A DNA stretch of 13,423 nucleotides from an uncultured Dorea sp. (lineage in GTDB: Bacteria > Bacillota > Clostridia > Lachnospirales > Lachnospiraceae). Positions 1 to 4,695 of the stretch are shown in pieces (position 1 is the first letter of the stretch; every line of letters begins with the position of its first letter). A program made the translations under genes and the position numbers. The notes below the pieces were generated by a model that saw only the letters and a program-made list of their open reading frames with translations, ran no database searches and was not told the origin of the DNA. The stretch lies in assembly GCA_900543415.1 (NCBI GenBank), contig UQRE01000050.1, positions 1-13,423 on the forward strand, in the 5' to 3' direction.

Positions 1-236
1 TTTTGAGATTTCGTAAACCTAAGACCACAATAAAAAAATATACCTATCAGTGCTGCCAAAGGCATTTTACATTTGTGTGTAAGCACACGATGTAGTTTGA
101 TTTCTTTTCCAACCGTGGATTTGTCTTTGCCGATAGTTTGGGCGATGGTAGTCTTGGTGGAATTGTTAGTAATACCAGTAAGAATGATTCTCCGTTCGTC
201 TAAAGTTAAATGTGAAAAAGCATTTGTAGTTTTTAT
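1..236 (-). pseudogene. IS30-family transposase, N-terminal part, no start codon seen, cut by window edge
   Basis: Reading the minus strand from about 236 to 1 gives an open frame with the N-terminal helix-turn-helix of IS30-type transposases: HLTLDERRIILTG, then IAQTIGKDKSTVGKEI, then LHRVLTHKC. Such proteins bind the ends of their element and cut and join DNA. The catalytic DDE domain would lie beyond the left edge, so it cannot be judged. The frame has no ATG, GTG or TTG at the expected start: the codon before KTTNAFSHLTL is ATA (234-236), and a stop lies 14 codons further upstream. After KCKMPL the sequence no longer looks like the family's cysteine-rich segment. I infer a decaying copy, but an unusual ATA start or a start I misjudged remains possible. 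Family assignment is fairly sure; the broken state is less sure. Confidence 0.6.
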
Positions 237-271
237 ATGACACCAGCCTTTCTGCGACTGTCACAAAGGAT

Positions 272-324
272 AGTGTAAGACTAAATGCTACATCTGTGGA
301 AGTGGAAATGAGTGAAAGACTAAA
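272..324 (+). repeat. Short imperfect direct repeat, 14 bp twice, 39 bp apart
   Basis: AGTGTAAGACTAAA at 272-285 recurs as AGTGAAAGACTAAA at 311-324, one mismatch in 14. It lies between the IS30 remnant and the tRNA promoter. Nothing else is recognisable in the 237-400 stretch. It may belong to the outer end of the IS30 copy, but I see no clear terminal inverted repeat. Confidence 0.35.
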
Positions 325-405
325 ATCTACTTCGTCCTATTCAAAGTGGAAATAAACTTTTTACTTCACATTGAAATAAAAATTTAAAAAAGTTGAAAAA
401 AGTTG

Positions 406-434
406 TTGACAACTGAGGATAGTTCGGATATAAT
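406..434 (+). promoter_or_regulatory. Perfect consensus promoter of the tRNA cluster
   Basis: TTGACA at 406-411 and TATAAT at 429-434 are separated by 17 bp, an exact match to the housekeeping sigma-A consensus. An A-rich stretch (375-400) lies just upstream and could act as an UP element. Transcription would begin near 441 and run through the six tRNA genes, the first starting about 45 bp later. Such strength is usual for stable-RNA operons. Confidence 0.9.
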
Positions 435-485
435 AACTCTTGTGTCACGGGGAAACAACTTGAAAGACACAAAACAAAATACCTT

Positions 486-560
486 CGGGGTGTGGCTCAG
501 CTTGGCTAGAGCGCCTGGTTTGGGACCAGGAGGTCGCAGGTTCGAATCCTGTCACCCCGA
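486..560 (+). tRNA. tRNA-Pro (anticodon TGG)
   Basis: The acceptor arm CGGGGTG (486-492) pairs with CACCCCG (553-559), with A560 as discriminator. The anticodon stem CCTGG/CCAGG encloses a 7-nt loop with TGG at 521-523. The T arm carries GGTTCGAATCC. No CCA is encoded, so the 3' end must be added by a CCA-adding enzyme. It is the first gene of the six-tRNA cluster. Confidence 0.97.
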
Positions 561-568
561 TATGTCAT

Positions 569-639
569 GCGGGTGTAGTTCAATGGTAGAACACTAGCCT
601 TCCAAGCTAGATACGTGGGTTCGATTCCCATCACCCGCT
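569..639 (+). tRNA. tRNA-Gly (anticodon TCC)
   Basis: The acceptor strands GCGGGTG (569-575) and CACCCGC (632-638) pair perfectly, with T639 as discriminator. The anticodon stem CTAGC/GCTAG encloses CTTCCAA with TCC at 601-603. It starts 8 bases after tRNA-Pro and is surely cotranscribed. No CCA is encoded. Confidence 0.97.
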
Positions 640-695
640 TTCTTAAAGCCATAAATCAGGTTTTAAGAAAGCATAGTTCTAAGGAGCTGTCTTAT

Positions 696-769
696 GAGTC
701 TGTAGCTCAGCTGGATAGAGCAACGGCCTTCTAAGCCGTAGGTCGAGGGTTCGAATCCCCCCAGGCTCG
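696..769 (+). tRNA. tRNA-Arg (anticodon TCT)
   Basis: The acceptor strands GAGTCTG (696-702) and CAGGCTC (762-768) pair with one T-G wobble. The anticodon stem ACGGC/GCCGT encloses CTTCTAA with TCT at 730-732, reading AGA/AGG codons. The 56-base spacer after tRNA-Gly holds no promoter I can recognise, so it reads as the third gene of the cluster. Confidence 0.96.
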
Positions 770-836
770 TTAGAACCACAGAAAATTTAATAAAGCGGTA
801 CTTAGTTGGACACAAATAGTTCGATAAGTCATATAT

Positions 837-911
837 GGTGGGTATGGTGCAGTTGGTTAGCGCGCCAGATTGTGGTTCTGGATATCATGGGTTCGAGTCC
901 CATTACCCACC
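837..911 (+). tRNA. tRNA-His (anticodon GTG)
   Basis: GTGGGTA (838-844) pairs with TACCCAC (904-910). G837 lies opposite C911, giving the extra G-1:C73 pair that marks bacterial tRNA-His for histidyl-tRNA synthetase, so the mature 5' end is set at 837. The anticodon stem CCAGA/TCTGG encloses TTGTGGT with GTG at 872-874. Confidence 0.96.
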
Positions 912-941
912 TTTCTTTTTTTTCTATAGGAAAGATATTAT

Positions 942-1013
942 TGGGCTATCGCCAAGCGGTAAGGCACAGGACTTTGACTCCTGCATTCGTTGGTTCGAAT
1001 CCAACTAGCCCAG
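942..1013 (+). tRNA. tRNA-Gln (anticodon TTG)
   Basis: TGGGCTA (942-948) pairs with TAGCCCA (1006-1012), with G1013 as discriminator. The leading T-A first pair is usual for tRNA-Gln. The anticodon stem CAGGA/TCCTG encloses CTTTGAC with TTG at 974-976. It is the fifth gene of the cluster. Confidence 0.96.
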
Positions 1014-1020
1014 TCATTAC

Positions 1021-1093
1021 GGGTGTGTAGCTCAGGTGGTAGAGCACTTGACTTTTAATCAAGTTGTCCGGGGTTCGAATCCCCGCACGCTCA
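1021..1093 (+). tRNA. tRNA-Lys (anticodon TTT)
   Basis: The acceptor strands GGGTGTG (1021-1027) and CACGCTC (1086-1092) pair with two G-T wobbles, with A1093 as discriminator. The anticodon stem CTTGA/TCAAG encloses CTTTTAA with TTT at 1054-1056. It is the last gene of the cluster, 7 bases after tRNA-Gln and directly before the terminator. Confidence 0.96.
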
Positions 1094-1095
1094 TG

Positions 1096-1141
1096 AAAGA
1101 AACAGCACAATTCTATGATTACAGGATTGTGCTGTTTCTTT
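1096..1141 (+). terminator. Rho-independent terminator of the tRNA cluster
   Basis: A perfect 16-bp stem pairs 1096-1111 with 1126-1141 around a 14-nt loop. The 3' arm ends in TTTCTTT, and the A-rich 5' arm would allow termination from either side. It starts 2 bases after tRNA-Lys. Confidence 0.85.
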
Positions 1142-1212
1142 ATGTTGTTATAAAGGTGACAGAGTGACAAGACGGAGAGCTTTGAACCGGTAGACATGCG
1201 GTGAATAATTAT

Positions 1213-1231
1213 CCACCCGCCTAGCGGGTGG
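1213..1231 (-). repeat. IS right-end hairpin
   Basis: CCACCCGC (1213-1220) pairs with GCGGGTGG (1224-1231) around the loop CTA (TAG on the tnpA strand). It is the expected subterminal TnpA-binding palindrome. On the plus strand it is followed by TTTTT (1232-1236), so it could also stop read-through from the tRNA cluster before it runs antisense into tnpA. Two further small dyads lie between it and tnpA: GGGC/GCCC at 1244-1254 and ACGCAC/GTGCGT at 1269-1282. Confidence 0.75.
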
Positions 1232-1312
1232 TTTTTCAGTTTCGGGCATAGCCCTAATACTACTAGCTACGCACAAGTGCGTCTTTTATTGGCCTGCCAG
1301 CCACGCGTCGGA

Positions 1313-1783
1313 TTACTTGCTACCCGTAAACGGGTCTCTTGGATCAAATAGACTCAACTGATCCATTTCCTGATCTCGCTTTAACTGGTTAGCTATATAA
1401 CTTTTTATTGCTGCAGTATTCTTTCCTACTGTATCGACATAGTATCCCTTACACCAAAACTCGCGATTTCGGTATGCAAATTTCATATTCCCATACTTTT
1501 GAAATATCATAAGGCTACTTTTCCCTTTTAAATATCCCATAAAACCCGAAATGCTCATTTGGGGCGGGATACTTAACAGTAAATGAATATGATCTGGACA
1601 TATTTCCCCTTCTATTATGTCTACACCTTTCCATTGACATAGTGTTTTAATAATATCTCTAATATCTTCTCGCTTCTCTTGAAAGAATACCTTTCTTCTA
1701 TATTTTGGTGCAAAAACCACATGATATTTGCAGTTCCACTTCGTATGTGCTAACCTTTTAACGTCAGTATTTTGTTCATTCAT
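1313..1783 (-). CDS. tnpA: IS200/IS605-family transposase TnpA (HUH/Y1 type)
   Basis: This 156-residue protein is a full-length Y1 transposase, which excises and inserts the element as single-stranded DNA through a covalent tyrosine-DNA intermediate. The HUH metal motif is seen as H65-I66-H67 in PDHIHLLL, and the likely nucleophile is Y129 in KSYIANQ. The N-terminal KYHVVFAPKYRR stretch and the central GYLKGKSS are also typical. The start at 1783 is supported by an AGGAGGA ribosome binding site complementary to 1791-1797. That site lies partly inside a long RNA stem (see 1793-1852), so translation is probably weak. All key residues are present, and I see no frameshift. In this family the protein works as a dimer. 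Confidence 0.93.
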   Translation of the reverse strand: MNEQNTDVKRLAHTKWNCKYHVVFAPKYRRKVFFQEKREDIRDIIKTLCQWKGVDIIEGEICPDHIHLLLSIPPQMSISGFMGYLKGKSSLMIFQKYGNMKFAYRNREFWCKGYYVDTVGKNTAAIKSYIANQLKRDQEMDQLSLFDPRDPFTGSK

Positions 1784-1792
1784 TTTACTGTC

Positions 1793-1852
1793 CTCCTAAT
1801 GTGTATTATTTACGTAACTGGCAGGTCACGTTTATATTATACACATTAGGAG
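1793..1852 (-). promoter_or_regulatory. Stem-loop sequestering the tnpA ribosome binding site
   Basis: CTCCTAATGTGTAT (1793-1806) is perfectly complementary to ATACACATTAGGAG (1839-1852). On the tnpA mRNA this makes a 14-bp stem just before the start codon, and the AGGAG of the Shine-Dalgarno sequence is in its 3' arm. Burying of the SD in a 5' stem is known for Salmonella IS200, where it keeps transposase very low. The same role here is inferred. Confidence 0.75.
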
Positions 1853-1887
1853 TAAAACAACTGAATATATCGCTAAAGCTTTTACGG

Positions 1888-1910
1888 AACCACGCGACTA
1901 TCGCGTGGTT
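1888..1910 (-). repeat. IS left-end hairpin
   Basis: AACCACGCGA (1888-1897) pairs with TCGCGTGGTT (1901-1910) around CTA, which is TAG on the tnpA strand as in the right-end hairpin. On the plus strand TTTTCTT follows. It fits the left subterminal TnpA-binding hairpin and could also act as a plus-strand terminator. Confidence 0.75.
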
Positions 1911-1925
1911 TTCTTAAGACAATAA

Positions 1926-1960
1926 AAAGGAAGGTTACTGCCGGGCAATAACCTTCCTTT
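1926..1960 (-). terminator. Rho-independent terminator of tRNA-Leu
   Basis: On the minus strand a 12-bp stem pairs 1960-1949 with 1937-1926. After a C/A mismatch it continues for two more pairs around a 5-nt loop, and it ends in TTT with a further TTATT. It begins 6 bases after the tRNA-Leu 3' end. The IS left end lies about 10 bases beyond it. Confidence 0.85.
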
Positions 1961-1965
1961 AAAAA

Positions 1966-2045
1966 TGCGGATGACAGGAATCGAACCTGCACGGTCTCCC
2001 ACTAGATCCTAAGTCTAGCGCGTCTGCCAGTTCCGCCACATCCGC
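1966..2045 (-). tRNA. tRNA-Leu (anticodon TAG)
   Basis: On the minus strand GCGGATG pairs with CATCCGC (2045-2039 with 1973-1967), and A (1966) is the discriminator. The anticodon stem CTAGA/TCTAG encloses CTTAGGA with anticodon TAG at 2011-2009, reading CTN leucine codons. The long variable arm (TGGGAGACCG) shows a class II tRNA. No CCA is encoded. It is a single-gene unit facing the six-gene cluster. Confidence 0.96.
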
Positions 2046-2061
2046 ATAGAAACCGCTATTA

Positions 2062-2090
2062 ATGATACAATAATCGGAAGAAAATGTCAA
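2062..2090 (-). promoter_or_regulatory. Promoter of tRNA-Leu
   Basis: On the minus strand TTGACA (complement of 2085-2090) and TATCAT (complement of 2062-2067) are separated by 17 bp. That is a perfect -35 and a one-mismatch -10. The start would fall near 2055, about 10 bases before the mature tRNA. Confidence 0.85.
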
Positions 2091-2179
2091 CCAAAGATTA
2101 GCCTAAATGATATTAAAAATTAAGAGGGAAGCATTAAAAAATCTTAAGTGAAAACGAGTGGTGATTCATCAGGGATGTA

Positions 2180-2208
2180 TATACAAAGAGGACGATATAA
2201 GGTATAAT
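2180..2208 (+). promoter_or_regulatory. Probable promoter of the pepV unit
   Basis: A perfect TATAAT (2203-2208) lies 17 bp downstream of TATACA (2180-2185), which matches the -35 consensus at four of six positions. Transcription would start near 2215, leaving a leader of about 125 bases before pepV. Apart from this promoter, the tRNA-Leu promoter and a possible 43-codon ORF, I see nothing in 2046-2340. Confidence 0.65.
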
Positions 2209-2231
2209 ATAAGGAAAGGGCAAAACTGAAA

Positions 2232-2363
2232 ATGCAGGAAAAAAGCACTAAACCTGCAAAATTGGCGACAAGGTTATGCCCAGACAGAGCGCAGGCTCTG
2301 ATCGGAGAAATATTATATAAAGTGGGAGAGGGAAAAAGAAATGAGTTACGAGAAACTGAATGA
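2232..2363 (+). CDS. Possible small leader ORF overlapping the pepV start
   Basis: An ATG at 2232 opens a 43-codon frame ending in TGA at 2361-2363, 23 bases inside pepV in another frame. The purine-rich AAGGAAAGGG (2211-2220) lies about 11 bases upstream and could serve as a ribosome binding site. The predicted peptide is basic and charged (begins MQEKSTKPAKLATRL). I recognise no family. It could be a translated leader coupled to pepV or only a chance open frame. Confidence 0.2.
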   Translation: MQEKSTKPAKLATRLCPDRAQALIGEILYKVGEGKRNELRETE

Positions 2364-3705
2364 AAAAATTCTTGAGATGAAGGATGAGATGTTCGATACC
2401 ATCCGAGAGAATGTTGCAATCTGCAGTGTGAAGGGTGAGCCGGAAGAAGACGCTCCCTACGGAAGAGAAGTAAAAAGAGCATTGGATCATCTTCTTTCTG
2501 TTGGGGAAAAGATGGGATTCAAGACCGGAAATGTGGACAATCGCGTAGGCTGGATCGAGTATGGAGAAGGCGAAGAGATGGTTGGAGTGCTCGGACACGT
2601 AGATGTGGTTCCTCTTGGGGAAGGATGGAATTATGATCCGCTCGGATGTGAGATCCATGACGGTAAAATGTACGGCCGTGGCGTTCAGGATGATAAAGGA
2701 CCTACAATCGGAGCTGTGTATGCATTGAAAGCAATCCGTGATCTTGGACTTCCGATTGACCGCAGAATTCGAGTGTTATTCGGATGTGATGAGGAAAATG
2801 GATCTTCCTGTGTAGAACATTATATTAAAGTGGGAGAAGAACTGCCGACTATTGGATTTACACCGGATGCACAGTTCCCTGCAATCTTCTGTGAAAAAGG
2901 TCAGACATTCTGGGATGTAACTAAGAAAGTAGAGAATCCGTCCGGCATTAAAGTGCTTTCTATCGAAGGTGGAATGGCGAAAAACGTAGTGACACCAAAA
3001 TGTACATTGGTTGCAGAAGGTGAATTGAAGGTAGAAGAAAAAGATTATATTACGGTTGAGAAAAAAGACGGTAAGACCATCGTGACATGTGAAGGTATCA
3101 GCGCGCATGGAAGTACACCGGAGCAGGGCGCAAATGCTGCAATCCGCTTATTTGATGCTCTGAAGGAAAATGATTTTGGCGGAGACCTTCAGACAATGAT
3201 CAATTTCCTGATGGAAAAGATCGGTTATGAGACAAATGGAGAGAAGCTTGGAATTGCAAGTACAGATGAAGAGACCGGAAGCACAACAGTTAATCTCGGA
3301 ATGATCAGCTGTGATGAGGAGAAGCTGTCCTTTACTTTAGACATTCGTTATCCAAACAGTACAACAGAAGAAAATGTAGTAAAGAATGTAAAAGAGAATG
3401 TAGAGGCTTATGGACTTGTGCCGGAAGTAGAGACTCACAGCCTCTTATATGTACCGACAGAGTCTGAACTTGTACAGAAACTTATGAAAGTATATCAGGA
3501 ACAGACCGGTGACGTAGAAGCAGAGCCAATCGCTATCGGAGGAGGAACCTATGCGAAATCTTTCGATAACATGGTAGCTTACGGACCGATCTTCCCGGGA
3601 GAAGAAGAAGTGATCCATGCGCCGAATGAATTTGCAAATATGGACAATCTTGTACGCTCTATTCAGATTTCAGCGGCTGCAATGTACGAACTTGCACAGA
3701 AATAG
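2341..3705 (+). CDS. pepV: PepV-like M20 family dipeptidase
   Basis: This 454-residue protein belongs to the PepV branch of the M20 zinc peptidases, cytoplasmic enzymes that cut dipeptides from peptide uptake or turnover. The di-metal site can be placed by family pattern: H86 and D88 in GHVDVVP, bridging D117 in GVQDDKG, the catalytic glutamate E151 with metal ligand E152 in CDEENGSS, D176 in TPDAQFP, and H426 in VIHAPNE. The lid domain lies between (about residues 187-380), with ISAHGSTPEQGANA at its start. The length is slightly below the usual 465-470, with nothing essential missing. A GGGAGAGGG stretch precedes the ATG. The gene is first of a two-gene unit. PepV specifically, rather than another Xaa-His-type dipeptidase of M20A, is likely. 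Confidence 0.93.
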   Translation: MSYEKLNEKILEMKDEMFDTIRENVAICSVKGEPEEDAPYGREVKRALDHLLSVGEKMGFKTGNVDNRVGWIEYGEGEEMVGVLGHVDVVPLGEGWNYDPLGCEIHDGKMYGRGVQDDKGPTIGAVYALKAIRDLGLPIDRRIRVLFGCDEENGSSCVEHYIKVGEELPTIGFTPDAQFPAIFCEKGQTFWDVTKKVENPSGIKVLSIEGGMAKNVVTPKCTLVAEGELKVEEKDYITVEKKDGKTIVTCEGISAHGSTPEQGANAAIRLFDALKENDFGGDLQTMINFLMEKIGYETNGEKLGIASTDEETGSTTVNLGMISCDEEKLSFTLDIRYPNSTTEENVVKNVKENVEAYGLVPEVETHSLLYVPTESELVQKLMKVYQEQTGDVEAEPIAIGGGTYAKSFDNMVAYGPIFPGEEEVIHAPNEFANMDNLVRSIQISAAAMYELAQK

Positions 3706-3716
3706 GAGACTAATAG

Positions 3717-4517
3717 ATGAGACTTACAATATTAGGAACTGGAAATGCGGCAGTAACAGAATGCTACAATACATGTTTTGTGATTTCAGATGAGGACAAA
3801 CATTTTCTTGTAGACGCAGGAGGGGGGAATCGCATATTAAAAGTATTAAAAGATACAGGGATTGAGATTTCCGACATCCATGATATTTTTGTTACGCACG
3901 AGCACGTAGATCACATTTTAGGTATTATCTGGCTGATCCGGATTATCGGACAGCGGATGAATCAGGGGAAATATGAAGGTGATCTTACGATTTACTGTCA
4001 TGAGGAGTTGGCTGAGAAGATTCAGGCAATTGCTAATATGACGATCCAGCAAAAGGTATGTAAGTATATGGGAGAGCGTATCCGTTTTGATATCTTATCA
4101 ACGGGAGACGAGAGAATGATTTTAGGTTGTCCGGTTACGTTTTTTGACATTTTGTCTACAAAAGCGAAGCAATTTGGATTCTCCATGTGTATGAAAGATG
4201 GAACGAAGTTTACCTGTGTTGGCGATGAACCTTATAACGAAGCTAATTATGATTTTGTAAAGGACAGTGATTGGCTGCTTCACGAAGCGTTTTGCTTATT
4301 TAGTGAGGCGGATAAATTCAAACCGTATGAGAAGCATCACAGCACAGTAAAAGAAGCTTGTCAGCTTGCAGAACAATTGAAGGTTCCTAATTTGCTTCTC
4401 TATCATACAGAGGAGACGCATCTTAAGGAACGTAAGCAGCTGTACACACAGGAAGGGAAAGAATATTACAGTGGCAATCTTTATGTTCCGGACGATTTGG
4501 AAAGTTTTGAGATTTAA
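3717..4517 (+). CDS. RNase Z-like metallo-beta-lactamase-fold hydrolase
   Basis: This 266-residue protein has the metallo-beta-lactamase fold. The signature THEHVDH supplies metal ligands H61, H63, D65 and H66; D170 (CVGDE) and H230 (LYHTEE) are the likely bridging aspartate and last histidine. LLHEAFC followed by HHSTVKEA (207-214) recalls the HEA and HST motifs of the RNase Z/ElaC branch. It lacks the expected long exosite arm used to hold tRNA, so a role other than tRNA 3'-end maturation, for example a phosphodiesterase, is at least as likely. Its ribosome binding site AGGAGA (3704-3709) overlaps the pepV stop codon, so the two genes are cotranscribed and probably coupled. The substrate is unknown. 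Confidence 0.85.
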   Translation: MRLTILGTGNAAVTECYNTCFVISDEDKHFLVDAGGGNRILKVLKDTGIEISDIHDIFVTHEHVDHILGIIWLIRIIGQRMNQGKYEGDLTIYCHEELAEKIQAIANMTIQQKVCKYMGERIRFDILSTGDERMILGCPVTFFDILSTKAKQFGFSMCMKDGTKFTCVGDEPYNEANYDFVKDSDWLLHEAFCLFSEADKFKPYEKHHSTVKEACQLAEQLKVPNLLLYHTEETHLKERKQLYTQEGKEYYSGNLYVPDDLESFEI

Positions 4518-4534
4518 ATTAAATAAGTAGAGTT

Positions 4535-4569
4535 AATCGGGGATGAGTACAAACTTGTCCCCGATTTTT
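4535..4569 (+). terminator. Rho-independent terminator after the hydrolase gene
   Basis: AATCGGGGA (4535-4543) pairs with TCCCCGATT (4558-4566). Two wobble pairs and three further pairs extend the stem to the 4-nt loop ACAA. A T run (4565-4569) ends the hairpin. It closes the pepV unit. Confidence 0.88.
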
Positions 4570-4599
4570 GATTTAAGAATTAATAAAGAGGAATTATTG

Positions 4600-4625
4600 T
4601 TTGAAGTTTCAAAATGAATAGTATT
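4600..4625 (+). promoter_or_regulatory. Candidate regulator site upstream of the yesN-like gene
   Basis: A perfect dyad TTTGAA-GT-TTCAAA (4600-4613) is followed by GAATAGTATT (4616-4625). The same ten bases recur at 9031-9040 upstream of mglB. Its core AATA-G-TATT is itself a palindrome. Because both copies lie upstream of promoters of the same sugar locus, it could bind the AraC-type regulator encoded here. That is inference from two copies only. Confidence 0.35.
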
Positions 4626-4630
4626 GTTTG

Positions 4631-4660
4631 TTGCGCGAGTTTTCCTTCTTGTGCTAAAAT
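4631..4660 (+). promoter_or_regulatory. Promoter of the regulatory operon
   Basis: TAAAAT (4655-4660) is preceded by TGC, making an extended -10. The best -35 is TTGCGC (4631-4636) at 18 bp, four of six matches. The start would be near 4667, giving a short leader before the ribosome binding site GGGGGA (4685-4690) and ATG at 4696. Confidence 0.55.
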
Positions 4661-4695
4661 GAAAAAAGAAGTTTTGAAATATATGGGGGAATTAG

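Larger units (their letters stand above)
1205..1917 (-). mobile_element. IS200/IS605-type insertion sequence with tnpA only
   Basis: The element is defined by an intact tnpA (1313-1783, minus) flanked by two GC-rich hairpins of the same design. In tnpA orientation the left-end hairpin is 1910-1888 (10-bp stem) and the right-end hairpin is 1231-1213 (8-bp stem). Both have the loop TAG and both are preceded by a GAAAA-type run, as expected for the guide bases next to the hairpins that TnpA binds in this family. No tnpB is present. Like other members it has no terminal inverted repeats or target duplication, so the outer edges here are estimates to within about 10 bases. It sits between the terminators of two convergent tRNA units and breaks no gene. 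Confidence 0.8.

Noticed and set aside
308..355. 15-codon ORF (begins MSERLK) before the tRNA promoter
   Set aside because: It is too short, without a clear ribosome binding site, promoter or family.
403..597. Open frame across the promoter and the first tRNAs
   Set aside because: It reads through the tRNA-Pro and tRNA-Gly genes, which fold perfectly. It has no ribosome binding site and overlaps the -35 region.
806..1197. Open frames on both strands over tRNA-His, tRNA-Gln and tRNA-Lys
   Set aside because: They are translations of structural RNA genes and the terminator, not proteins.
1205..1917. A tnpB gene or guide RNA belonging to the IS element
   Set aside because: Only tnpA is present. 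Both end hairpins lie close to it and leave no room for tnpB, so it is the IS200-like single-gene form.
2149..2162. Possible catabolite-control (cre) site TGAAAACGAGTGGT
   Set aside because: The left half fits but the right half does not match the cre palindrome. It lies upstream of a peptidase promoter rather than the sugar operon.
2144..2658. Two minus-strand open frames over the start of pepV
   Set aside because: They lie opposite a clear M20 peptidase with all metal ligands, and their low-complexity composition is that of an antisense shadow.
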